The position numbers and the translations under genes are program-made. The notes beneath the pieces were generated by a model, which was not told the DNA's origin, searched no databases, and was given only the letters and a program-made list of their open reading frames with translations. Of a stretch of 64,000 nucleotides of DNA, positions 1-8,571 are shown in pieces. Positions within the stretch are counted from its first letter, which is position 1, and the number at the start of each line of letters is the position of its first letter. Origin of the DNA: Lachnospiraceae bacterium (GTDB lineage Bacteria; Bacillota; Clostridia; Lachnospirales; Lachnospiraceae); assembly GCA_021199235.1 (NCBI GenBank), contig JAJQIL010000002.1:1-64000 (forward strand). The letters run 5' to 3'.

Positions 1-312
1 TACGATATGTTCTCTGACCTGCGCGAAATCAGAATAGTATGAGAGATCCATTTTTTCCTGTCTCCTGTATTTTTTACAGAAAGCAAGGATTTCTTCGGCA
101 ATGTTCTTCAGACTCATGCCGTTTAAAAATTCCTGATAAAAGCTGTCGAGGTAAATGGCCGGAGCGAGGTTCTCCCCGGGAAAAAGAATGGTCATGGTGT
201 CTGCGGCCGGAAGATTCAGCTTTTGAACGTGATCGACACGAATCCTTGCCTGACTGCCGGTATGTTCTTTTACTTCTTTCGTAATCTGTTCTACAAAGAT
301 GTTGTAATTCAA
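1..312 (-). CDS. DUF5688 family protein, N-terminal part (cut by window edge)
   Basis: A reading frame open to the window edge starts at a TTG (complement of 310-312) with AAGGCGG 6 nt upstream. The 104 visible residues begin (M)NYNIFVEQITKEVKEHTG and continue with an acidic and hydrophobic pattern typical of DUF5688, a family common in Lachnospiraceae. Its function is unknown. No ATG exists in this frame between the start and the upstream in-frame TGA, so TTG is the best start. A promoter lies about 135 bp upstream. The family assignment is from memory of N-terminal similarity. Confidence 0.7.
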   Translation of the reverse strand, partial: MNYNIFVEQITKEVKEHTGSQARIRVDHVQKLNLPAADTMTILFPGENLAPAIYLDSFYQEFLNGMSLKNIAEEILAFCKKYRRQEKMDLSYYSDFAQVREHIV

Positions 313-446
313 ATAAACCGCCTTTCTGTCTGGTTCAGCCTGCGGCAAAATGGTGCAGTGCAGGCCGTGAGTGTAATGTGCAGGAGCCTGCAGGCCGTCT
401 CCTGCTCGATAGATATGGAATCATGATTTGCCTGGAAGCGATGCAT

Positions 447-475
447 ATTATAACATGATAAATCACACAAATCAA
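447..475 (-). promoter_or_regulatory. Promoter of the DUF5688 gene
   Basis: On the minus strand TTGATT (470-475) and TATAAT (447-452) are 17 bp apart, a near-consensus vegetative promoter pointing at the DUF5688 gene. The rest of the AT-rich gap 313-719 holds the efp terminator and a purine-rich stretch on the plus strand. I see no gene in it. Confidence 0.7.
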
Positions 476-610
476 GTACAAAATCTAAAAATAAAAAAAG
501 AAGTGCAAAAACACAATAAATTACAAATAATAACAGTAAAGCACAATTGTGAAAGAAACAAAAGACAAAAAAAGAAAAGGCAGTAAAAGAGAACAGAAGA
601 AAAACTGTAA

Positions 611-650
611 AAAAACCACAGGGAGCCAAACAGTCTGCCCTGTGGTTTTT
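611..650 (-). terminator. efp terminator
   Basis: AAAAACCACAGGG (611-623) pairs with CCCTGTGGTTTTT (638-650) around a 14-nt loop. Read on the minus strand it follows efp and ends in a U run. The symmetry would also let it work on the plus strand. Confidence 0.85.
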
Positions 651-719
651 AATGAGCAGGGGACAAATCTCCCTGCCCGATATAAGTGCAAATTTCAGGT
701 ATAAGCGGAATCAATCACA

Positions 720-1277
720 TCATACGCGAGAGAGGTACTCGCCTGTACGTGTGTCGATCTTGAGCTTGTCCCCGGTATTGACAAAGAGCGGAACATATAC
801 AACAGCGCCAGTCTCGACAGTAGCCGGCTTGGAAGCGCCCGTAGCGGTATCGCCCTTGAGTCCCGGCTCAGTCTCCGTCACCTCGAGTTCAACGAAGAGC
901 GGCGGCTCCACTGCGAATACGTTGCCATTGTGGGAGCATACCTTCACCATCTCGTTCTCTTTTACGAACTTAAGTGCATCGCCGATCGCGTCCTGATTCA
1001 GACCGATCTGATCATAAGTCTCGGTATTCATAAAATAATAAAGGTCGCCGTCGTTGTAGAGATACTGCATCTCCACGCGGTCAATCCGCGCCGTCGGAAA
1101 CTTCTCGGTAGGGCGGAACGATTTTTCAACAACACCGCCGTTGATAATATTCTTTAACTTTGTCCTGACGAACGCAGCTCCTTTGCCTGGCTTTACATGC
1201 TGGAATTCGATAATCTGATAAATACTTCCATCCATCTCAATGGTAATGCCATTCCTGAAATCACCTGCTAAAATCAT
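720..1277 (-). CDS. efp: Translation elongation factor P
   Basis: EF-P enters ribosomes stalled on polyproline and helps form the peptide bond. The 185-residue product has the usual family length and begins [10 protein letters not shown]. The upstream ATG of the longer frame is rejected because AGGAGG sits 8 nt before the ATG at 1277. The loop that reaches the peptidyl-transferase centre reads KPGKGAAF, with Lys32 at the tip. In Bacillus this lysine carries 5-aminopentanol, and the modification here is inferred. The three beta-barrel KOW/OB domains extend to the C-terminal [11 protein letters not shown]. The gene is monocistronic, with its own promoter (1335-1363) and terminator (611-650). 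Confidence 0.97.
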   Translation of the reverse strand: MILAGDFRNGITIEMDGSIYQIIEFQHVKPGKGAAFVRTKLKNIINGGVVEKSFRPTEKFPTARIDRVEMQYLYNDGDLYYFMNTETYDQIGLNQDAIGDALKFVKENEMVKVCSHNGNVFAVEPPLFVELEVTETEPGLKGDTATGASKPATVETGAVVYVPLFVNTGDKLKIDTRTGEYLSRV

Positions 1278-1334
1278 GTCGTCGTCTCCTCCTGAAAAAT
1301 ATCTGTTTGTGTTTTGACTCAAACTATCTGACTT

Positions 1335-1363
1335 ATTCTACCGTATCTGTTTTCTTTTTTCAA
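1335..1363 (-). promoter_or_regulatory. efp promoter
   Basis: On the minus strand TTGAAA (1358-1363), a 17-bp spacer and TAGAAT (1335-1340) precede efp by about 60 bp. Confidence 0.75.
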
Positions 1364-1406
1364 CTGTTTTCTTCTTTAAAATTTATTTTTCCTTAAGAAA
1401 TGCCTG

Positions 1407-1435
1407 TTTACATATCCGGGCAATTATGCTAAACT
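1407..1435 (+). promoter_or_regulatory. Promoter of the SH3-domain membrane protein
   Basis: TTTACA (1407-1412), a 17-bp spacer and TAAACT (1430-1435) lie about 65 bp before the start at 1499. The gene is divergent from efp. Confidence 0.65.
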
Positions 1436-1498
1436 CATATATAGTTTATGTGGTATTAGGGATGAGGGGATGACCACAGTCAGGGAGGGGCTTCGAAC

Positions 1499-2461
1499 AT
1501 GTTGGATAATATCAGGGAATGGATTTCAGACAATCTTCGATATATTTTGCTTGGACTGGCAATTATTCTACTTATTATAATTGCCTTTTTTGCAGTTCGG
1601 CTTGTGACGCATATCGGGAAAGGCAGCAGTCAGAATAAGACAGTAGAGCAGGAGACGGATGCTCAGACCGAGGCAGAGACAGATGCGGTTGTTACAGTGG
1701 AGACTCTGGTGCAGAATCAGTCGGATGTCCTGACGATCGCTACTTCGTATTGGAACGCGATCGGCGATCAGGATTTTGATACGCTTGAGACCGTGTGCGG
1801 CAAGACGTTTGACGATGACGCGCGCGCTACTGTAGAGGCGATGGATGTCGCGGTCGAGTCCTATAATGATATCATGACCTACTCCAAGACGGGAGTTACG
1901 GACGGTTCGTATGTGGTGTACGTGTATATGGAGCTGAAGCTGACCGGGATTGAGACGGAAGCGCCGACGCTCAGGCAGATGTATCTGCAGCCGGATTCGG
2001 ATGGCACGCTGCTGGTTGTGCAGACGGAAGATTATACTACGGAGATTACTTCTTTTGTTCAGGAGCGTCAGACTGATTCAGATGTACAGGCTCTGATTCA
2101 GGATGTAAGTGAGACGCTTGATGAGCGGTGCGAGGCGGATGAGGATCTGAAGAATTATATTGAATCCCGGACGACCACGACGAGCTCCTCAGATTCGGAC
2201 GATGATTCTGATTCGGATGACTCATCGGATTCCGGCGACAGCTCTGAGGCGGCTCTGGGGACGATGGTGACGACCACCGGTGTGAATATCCGCAGCGAAG
2301 CTTCCGCGGACAGTGAGAAGCTCGGTTCTCTGGTGGCCGGATCTCAGGTAGAAGTGACGGAGAATCTGGATGACGGCTGGTCGAAGATTACTTATGTGGA
2401 TTCCTCCGGAAGTACGGTAGAGGGATATGTGATGACACAGTATCTGACATCGGCCGGCTGA
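1499..2461 (+). CDS. Membrane-anchored protein with C-terminal bacterial SH3 domain
   Basis: The 320-residue product has one N-terminal membrane helix (about 14-36) with a short cytoplasmic start, so most of it should face outside. A T/E/Q-rich linker follows, then a globular region (about 60-215) whose pattern (SYWNAIGDQDFDTLE) suggests an NTF2-like fold. Next is a Ser/Asp-rich spacer (about 220-250). The C-terminal SH3b domain (about 253-318: GVNIRSEASADSEKLGSL, then GWSKITY and GYVMTQYL) is of the kind that binds cell-wall peptides. GGGAGGGG precedes the ATG. The function is unknown and a cell-wall role is inferred. A strong terminator follows. Confidence 0.75.
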   Translation: MLDNIREWISDNLRYILLGLAIILLIIIAFFAVRLVTHIGKGSSQNKTVEQETDAQTEAETDAVVTVETLVQNQSDVLTIATSYWNAIGDQDFDTLETVCGKTFDDDARATVEAMDVAVESYNDIMTYSKTGVTDGSYVVYVYMELKLTGIETEAPTLRQMYLQPDSDGTLLVVQTEDYTTEITSFVQERQTDSDVQALIQDVSETLDERCEADEDLKNYIESRTTTTSSSDSDDDSDSDDSSDSGDSSEAALGTMVTTTGVNIRSEASADSEKLGSLVAGSQVEVTENLDDGWSKITYVDSSGSTVEGYVMTQYLTSAG

Positions 2462-2528
2462 GGCATGACTGCTGAGGAATGATGATTGGTAATGACGCAG
2501 AACGGCTATGACAATTTTTGACGGAGCA

Positions 2529-2559
2529 GGAGCAGTGGAAACGTTCACTGCTCCTTTTT
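2529..2559 (+). terminator. Terminator after the SH3 protein gene
   Basis: GGAGCAGTG (2529-2537) pairs perfectly with CACTGCTCC (2546-2554) and is followed by TTTTT. Confidence 0.9.
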
Positions 2560-2678
2560 ATGCGCAGGGGTGCGTAAGGAATATGACAGCTTTGCTGTCC
2601 GCATCTCCGCTGCCGCTCCGGTCGTTGAATATTCTGTAAAGAGCACGTGAAGAGTCTGTGAATCGTTCAACCTTTTTC

Positions 2679-2707
2679 TTGTTTCCGTATCTGAATTATG
2701 CTATGAT
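2679..2707 (+). promoter_or_regulatory. rluF promoter
   Basis: TTGTTT (2679-2684), a 17-bp spacer and TATGAT (2702-2707) lie 38 bp before the rluF start. ligA has no obvious promoter of its own and may share this one. Confidence 0.6.
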
Positions 2708-2745
2708 AAATGGCACTGGCAAATCAGAGGATATGAGAGTATTTT

Positions 2746-3516
2746 ATGAATAAGGATATGCAGCAGTTTGAACAGACAAATAACTCCGGGGAAGCAATCC
2801 GGCTGAACAGACTTTTGAGTGAGGCGGGATACTGCTCCCGACGGGAGGCGGATCGGCTGATCGAGGCCGGCCGCGTGACCGTGGACGGGGGACAGGCCGT
2901 GATGGGTCAGAAGGTATTTTCTGCTCAGGAAATCCGCGTGGACGGGGAATTGATTGCCCGTGAGGAGGAACAGATTCTTCTGGCTGTGAATAAGCCTGCG
3001 GGTGTCGTCTGTACGACGGACAGGCGCTGGGGAGACACGACGATCTATGATCTGATCGATTACCCGAAGCGTGTTTTTTCCATCGGCAGACTGGACAAGA
3101 ATTCAGAAGGGCTGCTTCTGATGACGAACTGCGGGGATCTGGTAAATAAAATTATGCGCCCGGGAAATGCTCATGAGAAGGAATACCTGGTCACGGTGGA
3201 CCGCGAGATCAGTGCGGATTTCCTGCAGCAGATGTCGGAGGGCGTATATCTGAAGGAACTTGAGGTGCGAACGCTGCCCTGCAGGATTTTTCCGCTGGGG
3301 AAAAAGCGGTTCCGCATTATCCTGACGCAGGGGCTGAACCGGCAGATCAGGCGGATGTGCGAGGCGCTTGGGGTCAGGGTGACCGCGCTGAAGCGTGTGC
3401 GGGTGATGAATATTGAACTGGGCAATCTGAAGCCCGGCGCATATCGGCCGGTGAGCCGGGAGGAATATGCAAAAATGATGCAGCTGCTGCAGGATTCGAA
3501 GAATCCCGGTAACTGA
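2746..3516 (+). CDS. rluF: 23S rRNA pseudouridine synthase, RsuA/RluF type
   Basis: Converts a uridine of rRNA to pseudouridine. The 256-residue protein has an S4 RNA-binding domain (about 18-65: RLNRLLSEAGYCSRREADRLI) followed by the RsuA-type catalytic domain. The catalytic aspartate is Asp117 in GRLDKNSEGLLLMTN. The later segments GLNRQIRRMCEALG and RVRVMNIELG resemble RluF (23S U2604) more than RsuA or RluB, but the exact target base cannot be fixed from sequence alone. The stop lies 117 bp before the chosen ligA start. Confidence 0.88.
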   Translation: MNKDMQQFEQTNNSGEAIRLNRLLSEAGYCSRREADRLIEAGRVTVDGGQAVMGQKVFSAQEIRVDGELIAREEEQILLAVNKPAGVVCTTDRRWGDTTIYDLIDYPKRVFSIGRLDKNSEGLLLMTNCGDLVNKIMRPGNAHEKEYLVTVDREISADFLQQMSEGVYLKELEVRTLPCRIFPLGKKRFRIILTQGLNRQIRRMCEALGVRVTALKRVRVMNIELGNLKPGAYRPVSREEYAKMMQLLQDSKNPGN

Positions 3517-3633
3517 TGGCCGATTTTTTCAGAATGCCTGACATAAAACATGCGGGCTGCAGAATATGCTGACCGCAGAATATGCTGGGCACAAATCATG
3601 CCGTATATAAATATGAAAGGATTCAGACAGATT

Positions 3634-5610
3634 ATGGATCAGAAGCTGGAACGGATGAAGGAGCTTTCAGCCATTTTGAAAAAAGCTTCACGGGCCTATT
3701 ATCAGGAAGATGCAGAGATCATGAGCAATCTCGAGTATGACCGCCTGTATGATGAGCTGGTGGAACTGGAAAAGGAGACCGGCACTGTACTGGCGGGCAG
3801 CCCGACAGTGTCTGTCGGATATGAAGCGCTGGATTCGCTTCCGAAGGAGCGCCATGAGGCGCCGATGCTTTCTCTGGACAAGACAAAGTCCAGGGAGGAT
3901 CTGGCCACGTTTGCCGGAGAACACGAGATCCTGCTTTCGTGGAAGCTGGACGGGCTGACGGTGGTGCTGACCTATCAGAACGGTGAGCTTGCAAAAGCGG
4001 TCACGCGCGGCAATGGTGAGATCGGCGAAGTGATCACGAATAACGCGAAGGTATTTCAGAATATCCCGCTGCGGATTCCGTATCAGGGTGAGCTGGTCCT
4101 GCGGGGCGAGGCGATCATCACCTATCCGGAATTTGAAAAGATCAATGAAGAGATTGACGATGCGGACGCCCGTTATAAGAATCCGCGGAATCTGTGCAGC
4201 GGCTCGGTGCGGCAGCTGAACAACGAGATCACCGCGAAGCGGCATGTGCGGTTTTACGCGTTTGCGCTCGTGAAAGCGGACGGCGTGGATTTTCAGAATT
4301 CCAGAGGCGAACAGCTGGAGTGGCTGAAACGGCAGGGGTTTGAGGCCGTTGAATACCAAAAAGTCACTGCGGATCAGGTCGCGGATACAGTGGAGTGGTT
4401 TGCGGAGAAGATACAGCATTATGAAGTGCCCTCAGACGGGCTGGTGGCGCTCTATGATAATATTTCCTATGGCCAGTCGCTGGGGCGTACGGCCAAATTC
4501 CCGCGGGACTCGATCGCTTTTAAATGGAAGGATGAGACGAGAGAAACCCGCCTTCTGGAGATAGAATGGAGCCCGTCGCGTACCGGGCTGATCAATCCGG
4601 TAGCGATCTTCGAGCCGGTCGAGCTCGAAGGCAGTACGGTCAGCCGGGCGAGCGTGCACAACATCAGCGTGATGAAGTCCCTGCAGCTTGGCATCGGAGA
4701 TCAGATCACGGTTTACAAAGCGAATATGATCATCCCGCAGATCGCGGAGAACCTGACGCGCAGCGGTAATCTGGATATTCCGAAGGTCTGTCCGGCCTGC
4801 GGCGGCACGACTGAGATCCGAAGATCCCCGCAGGGGGAGACGGATGCGGTCGAGACCCTTTACTGCACCAATGAGCAGTGCAGCGCGAAGAAGATCAAGG
4901 CCTTTACGCTGTTTGTAAGCCGCGATGCGCTTAACATTGAGGGACTTTCCGAGGCGACACTGGAAAAATTCATCGGACACGGTTTTATCCACACCTTTGC
5001 AGATATTTTTCATCTGGCGGAGCATCGGGATGAGATCGCCCGGATGGAAGGCTTTGGGGAAAAATCCTGTGCCAATCTGATCCAGAGCACGGAGAAGGCC
5101 CGCGTCACAACGCTTCCCCGCCTGATCTATGGTCTTGGCATCCCGAATATCGGTGTGGCGAATGCGAAGCTGCTCTGCCGTCACTTTGATCATGACCTTG
5201 AGCGTATCCGCACGGCGGATCTGGAAGAGCTTGATTCGATTGAGGGACTGGGTGATGTGATCGCAGGTTCAGTCGCGGACTATTTTGCCGATGAGGAGAA
5301 TATGCGGCAGCTGGATCAGCTGCTTGCCGAGCTGCAGATTGAGAAACCGCAGGAGAACGGCGCGGTACAGAGTCTTGCCGGAAAGACCTTCGTCATTACC
5401 GGCAGCGTGGAACACTTCGCGAACCGCAGTGAACTGAAAGCGTTTATAGAAGAACGCGGCGGCAAGGCGACAGGCAGTGTGACGAAAAAGACCGACTATC
5501 TGATCAACAACGATACAGCGTCCAATTCTGCGAAAAATAAAAAGGCGAAAGAGCTGGGAATACCGATCCTTTCTGAGGAGGATTTTCTGAAACTGACAGG
5601 CGGACAGTAA
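3634..5610 (+). CDS. ligA: NAD-dependent DNA ligase
   Basis: Seals nicks in replication and repair using NAD+. The 658-residue product shows the full LigA layout: Ia and adenylation domain with the AMP-accepting Lys104 in SWKLDGLT, an OB fold, a four-cysteine zinc finger (CPACGG, then CTNEQC), helix-hairpin-helix repeats (IYGLGIPNIG, then IEGLGDVIA) and a C-terminal BRCT domain (LAGKTFVITGSV to the end). The reading frame extends up to 3550 with ATGs at 3550, 3598 and 3613. I chose 3634 because it gives the family N-terminus and has AAAGGA upstream, although the spacing is long (about 12 nt). Start confidence is moderate. Confidence 0.93.
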   Translation: MDQKLERMKELSAILKKASRAYYQEDAEIMSNLEYDRLYDELVELEKETGTVLAGSPTVSVGYEALDSLPKERHEAPMLSLDKTKSREDLATFAGEHEILLSWKLDGLTVVLTYQNGELAKAVTRGNGEIGEVITNNAKVFQNIPLRIPYQGELVLRGEAIITYPEFEKINEEIDDADARYKNPRNLCSGSVRQLNNEITAKRHVRFYAFALVKADGVDFQNSRGEQLEWLKRQGFEAVEYQKVTADQVADTVEWFAEKIQHYEVPSDGLVALYDNISYGQSLGRTAKFPRDSIAFKWKDETRETRLLEIEWSPSRTGLINPVAIFEPVELEGSTVSRASVHNISVMKSLQLGIGDQITVYKANMIIPQIAENLTRSGNLDIPKVCPACGGTTEIRRSPQGETDAVETLYCTNEQCSAKKIKAFTLFVSRDALNIEGLSEATLEKFIGHGFIHTFADIFHLAEHRDEIARMEGFGEKSCANLIQSTEKARVTTLPRLIYGLGIPNIGVANAKLLCRHFDHDLERIRTADLEELDSIEGLGDVIAGSVADYFADEENMRQLDQLLAELQIEKPQENGAVQSLAGKTFVITGSVEHFANRSELKAFIEERGGKATGSVTKKTDYLINNDTASNSAKNKKAKELGIPILSEEDFLKLTGGQ

Positions 5611-5625
5611 TTCAAGCCGTCAATA

Positions 5626-5725
5626 ATATCTGTGATTGCAGCTGTGAAGGTACTGATATCTGTGATTGCAGCTGTGAAAGTACTGATATCTGTGATTGTA
5701 ACTGTGAAGGTACCTGAACAGTTAT
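5626..5725 (+). repeat. Three tandem 30-bp units ending in the 27-bp palindromic motif
   Basis: A 30-bp unit starting ATATCTGTGATTG repeats at 5626, 5656 and 5686. Each holds GCTGTGAAGG-TACTG or a close variant. The last copy runs into a complete dispersed motif (5698-5725) with arms GTAACTGT and ACAGTTAT, one base longer in the centre than the others. It ends 31 bp before metA. Confidence 0.85.
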
Positions 5726-5756
5726 CTGTGTTTTATATGAAGGAGGAAACAGACCG

Positions 5757-6740
5757 ATGCCGATTCGAGTACAGAGCGAGCTTCCGGCAAAAGAAATACT
5801 GGAAAGGGAAAATATATTTGTCATGGATGAAAACCGGGCGGTGCACCAGAATATCCGTCCGATCCATATCGCGATACTGAATCTGATGCCGCTGAAGGAA
5901 GAGACGGAGCTGCAGCTTCTGCGCTCCCTTTCCAATACGCCGCTGCAGGTCGAGGTGACGTTTGTAAAAGTGACCTCGCATGAGGCGAAAAATACTTCCA
6001 TGAGCCACCTGAATAAATTCTATGTGGAGTTTTCCGAGATCCGTGACCGGCGCTTTGACGGCATGATCATCACGGGCGCACCGGTGGAACTGATGGAATT
6101 TGAGGAGGTCGATTACTGGGATGAGCTGGTAGAGATCATGGACTGGACAAATATGCATGTGACATCGACGATCTACCTCTGCTGGGGAGCGCAGGCCGCG
6201 ATGTACCATTATTACGGGCTGCAGAAAAAGCTTCTCGATAAGAAAATGTTCGGTCTGTTCTGGCATCGCGTGAAAAACCGCAAGATTCCGCTGGTGCGCG
6301 GCTTTGACGATATGTTCCTCGCCCCGCACTCCCGCCACACGGAGGTGCCGATCGAGGAGATCCGTAAGGTGGAGGAGATCACGATCCTCGCGGAGTCGGA
6401 CGAGGCCGGCGTATTTCTGGCGATGGCGGACGGCGGCCGGCGCATTTTTGTCATGGGACATCCGGAGTATGACCGCGTGACGCTGGACGGCGAATATCAC
6501 CGCGACCTGGACAAGGGCCTGCCGATTGAAATTCCGAAGAATTATTATCGGGATGACGATTCGTCCGTGAAGCCGCTTCTGATGTGGCGGTCGCACGCGA
6601 ACAACCTCTATACGAACTGGCTGAATTATTATGTCTATCAGGCGACACCCTATGACCTCATGGGCACGCCGGACTTTGAGTATGTCTACAGCCAACTTGA
6701 TAAATGGAAGACGCCGAAAGACATACCGGAAATGCGATAG
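5757..6740 (+). CDS. metA: Homoserine O-acetyltransferase (MetA family)
   Basis: First committed step of methionine synthesis: acylates the hydroxyl of homoserine. The 327-residue product has the MetA-type glutamine-amidotransferase-like fold. Visible catalytic residues are Cys142 (LCWGAQAAMY), His235 and Glu237 (MGHPEYDR). Position 111 is Glu (ITGAPVELMEF). Work on the Bacillus cereus enzyme showed that Glu111 favours acetyl-CoA while Gly111 in E. coli favours succinyl-CoA, so the acetyl donor is predicted. AAGGAGG precedes the ATG. It stands alone behind the repeat block 5626-5725. No SAM riboswitch was recognised upstream. Confidence 0.93.
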   Translation: MPIRVQSELPAKEILERENIFVMDENRAVHQNIRPIHIAILNLMPLKEETELQLLRSLSNTPLQVEVTFVKVTSHEAKNTSMSHLNKFYVEFSEIRDRRFDGMIITGAPVELMEFEEVDYWDELVEIMDWTNMHVTSTIYLCWGAQAAMYHYYGLQKKLLDKKMFGLFWHRVKNRKIPLVRGFDDMFLAPHSRHTEVPIEEIRKVEEITILAESDEAGVFLAMADGGRRIFVMGHPEYDRVTLDGEYHRDLDKGLPIEIPKNYYRDDDSSVKPLLMWRSHANNLYTNWLNYYVYQATPYDLMGTPDFEYVYSQLDKWKTPKDIPEMR

Positions 6741-6801
6741 CATCGACCGGAACGGCAGCGGAAAAGCAATCAGTTGTATTATCATATCTTTATAATAAGC
6801 A

Positions 6802-6831
6802 TTGACAACTCACTTTATAATGAATTAGAAT
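6802..6831 (+). promoter_or_regulatory. purE promoter
   Basis: TTGACA (6802-6807), an 18-bp spacer and TAGAAT (6826-6831). The leader to purE is about 80 nt and contains a GC-rich potential stem (GGCAGC near 6838-6844 with GCTGCT near 6862-6868). I do not recognise a purine riboswitch. Confidence 0.75.
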
Positions 6832-6916
6832 CTATGCGGCAGCTGTTCGGGGGAGACCCTGCGGCTGCTGTGAAAAGGCAGAAAGCGATCTGCATAATAC
6901 GAAAGGAGCAGGGACG

Positions 6917-7417
6917 ATGGCAAAAGTAGGCATTGTGATGGGCAGCGATTCCGATATGCCGGTGATGAGCAAGGCAGCGGACATGCTGGAAAAGTTTGGG
7001 ATTGACTATGAGATGACGATCATATCGGCGCACAGGGAGCCGGATGTGTTTTTTGAATATGCGAAGACTGCGGAGGAGAAGGGCTTTAAGGTGATCATTG
7101 CCGGAGCGGGCATGGCGGCGCATCTGCCGGGCATGTGCGCGGCGATCTTTCCGATGCCGGTGATCGGGATTCCGATGCACACGACGTCATTGGGCGGCAG
7201 GGATTCCCTGTATTCAATCGTGCAGATGCCGACCGGTATTCCGGTGGCGACCGTGGCGATCAACGGCGGCGCGAACGCGGCAATTCTGGCGGCGAAGATC
7301 CTGGCGACCTCCGATCCGGAGCTCCTGCAGAAGGTGAAGGATTACGCGAAAGAGCTGGGAAGCCAGGTCGAGGCGAAAGATCAGCGGCTTCAGGAAGTCG
7401 GCTACAAAGCGTATTGA
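6917..7417 (+). CDS. purE: N5-carboxyaminoimidazole ribonucleotide mutase
   Basis: Moves the carboxyl group of N5-CAIR to carbon 4 in purine synthesis. The 166-residue length and the motifs GSDSDMPVM (about 9-17), SAHREP (about 37-42) and SLGGRDSLYSIVQMPTG fit class I PurE. The family usually reads SAHRTP, and the Thr-to-Glu change at that place is seen here. AAAGGAG lies before the ATG. purK was not found in the window. purM, purN and purD follow on the same strand, so this starts a purine gene group, with the 27-bp repeat in the gap to purM. Confidence 0.94.
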   Translation: MAKVGIVMGSDSDMPVMSKAADMLEKFGIDYEMTIISAHREPDVFFEYAKTAEEKGFKVIIAGAGMAAHLPGMCAAIFPMPVIGIPMHTTSLGGRDSLYSIVQMPTGIPVATVAINGGANAAILAAKILATSDPELLQKVKDYAKELGSQVEAKDQRLQEVGYKAY

Positions 7418-7452
7418 TCTATATGACTGTAAGTGACAGGACAGGAATACAC

Positions 7453-7479
7453 GTAACTGTTCAGTACCTTCACAGTTAC
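7453..7479 (-). repeat. 27-bp palindromic motif, purE-purM gap
   Basis: The cleanest copy: read on the minus strand, arms GTAACTGT and ACAGTTAC enclose the centre GAAGGTACTGA. It is extended by an outer AC/GT pair on each side. It is the only full copy in this orientation and lies 67 bp before purM. Confidence 0.85.
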
Positions 7480-7545
7480 GTACACTCATGATTTGAACGG
7501 CAAAAGGGGATGATACCCTGTATCATACACATAAGGAGAAAAATT

Positions 7546-8571
7546 ATGGATTACAAGAATGCAGGCGTAGACATTGAGGCCGGATACCGGTCCGTGGAGC
7601 TGATGAAAGAGCACATCAAAAAGACCATGCGGCCGGAGGTGCTGACGAATATCGGCGGATTTTCCGGAGCATTTTCGATGGACGCGATCAAAAAAATGGA
7701 GAAGCCGACACTGGTTTCCGGTACGGACGGTGTGGGGACGAAGCTGAAGCTGGCGTTTCTTCTGGATAAGCACGACACGATCGGCATTGACTGCGTGGCG
7801 ATGTGTGTGAACGATATCGCGTGCGCGGGCGGGGAGCCGCTGTTTTTCCTGGACTACATTGCCTGCGGCAAAAATTATCCGGAGAAGATTGCCGCGATCG
7901 TGAGCGGCGTGGCGGAAGGCTGCGCACAGGCCGGTGCGGCGCTGATCGGCGGCGAGACGGCGGAGCATCCGGGACTGATGCCGGAGGATGAGTACGATCT
8001 GGCCGGATTTGCGGTCGGCGTGGTTGATGAGAAGGACCTGATCACCGGCGCGGATGTGAAGGATGGAGATGTGATCCTCGGTATCGCGTCGTCCGGCGTT
8101 CACAGCAATGGCTTTTCGCTGGTGCGCAAGGTGTTCCCGATGGAGAAGGAAGCGCTGGAGACATACTATGACGAGCTGGGCGGCACGCTCGGCGAGACAC
8201 TTCTGACACCGACGAGGATCTACGTAAAAGCACTCCGCAGTGTGAAAGAGGCGGGTGTGCGCGTGAAAGCCTGCAGCCATATCACCGGCGGCGGCTTCTA
8301 TGAGAATGTGCCGCGGATGCTGCCGGAGGGCATGAAGGCGGTGATTCGCAAGGACAGCTATCCGGTGCCGGCAATTTTTGGCCTGCTGGCGAAAAAGGGT
8401 GAAATTGACGAGCATATGATGTATAATACCTATAACATGGGCATCGGCATGGCAGTCGCGGTCGACCCCGCAGATGCAGAAACGGCAAAGCGGGCGATGG
8501 AAGCGGCTGGCGAGACCGTCTATGAGATCGGCCATATTGAGGCCGGAGAAAAAGGAGTCGTATTATGCTGA
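7546..8571 (+). CDS. purM: Phosphoribosylformylglycinamidine cyclo-ligase (AIR synthetase)
   Basis: ATP-dependent ring closure of FGAM to AIR. The 341-residue product begins MDYKNAGVDIEAG and carries VSGTDGVGTKLKLA, the CVNDIACAGGEPLFFLDY segment and HSNGFSLVR of the AIRS fold, then HITGGGFYENVPR. AAGGAG lies just before the ATG at 7546, so the 12-codon upstream extension is not used. The stop overlaps the purN start by 7 bp, which indicates translational coupling. Confidence 0.95.
   Translation: MDYKNAGVDIEAGYRSVELMKEHIKKTMRPEVLTNIGGFSGAFSMDAIKKMEKPTLVSGTDGVGTKLKLAFLLDKHDTIGIDCVAMCVNDIACAGGEPLFFLDYIACGKNYPEKIAAIVSGVAEGCAQAGAALIGGETAEHPGLMPEDEYDLAGFAVGVVDEKDLITGADVKDGDVILGIASSGVHSNGFSLVRKVFPMEKEALETYYDELGGTLGETLLTPTRIYVKALRSVKEAGVRVKACSHITGGGFYENVPRMLPEGMKAVIRKDSYPVPAIFGLLAKKGEIDEHMMYNTYNMGIGMAVAVDPADAETAKRAMEAAGETVYEIGHIEAGEKGVVLC

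Noticed and set aside
39-426. Two short plus-strand frames at the left edge
   Set aside because: They lie opposite the DUF5688 gene, which has better codon use, start and promoter.
309-629. Hydrophobic minus-strand frame (106 aa, F/L-rich)
   Set aside because: It is a translation of AT-rich intergenic DNA that includes the efp terminator flank and the DUF5688 promoter. No ribosome site.
3688-5193. Long minus-strand frames under ligA
   Set aside because: Antisense shadows of a GC-biased gene. The plus strand carries complete LigA motifs.
5626-5725. CRISPR array
   Set aside because: The units abut without unique spacers and no cas gene is present. The same applies to the arrays at 27687 and 55235.
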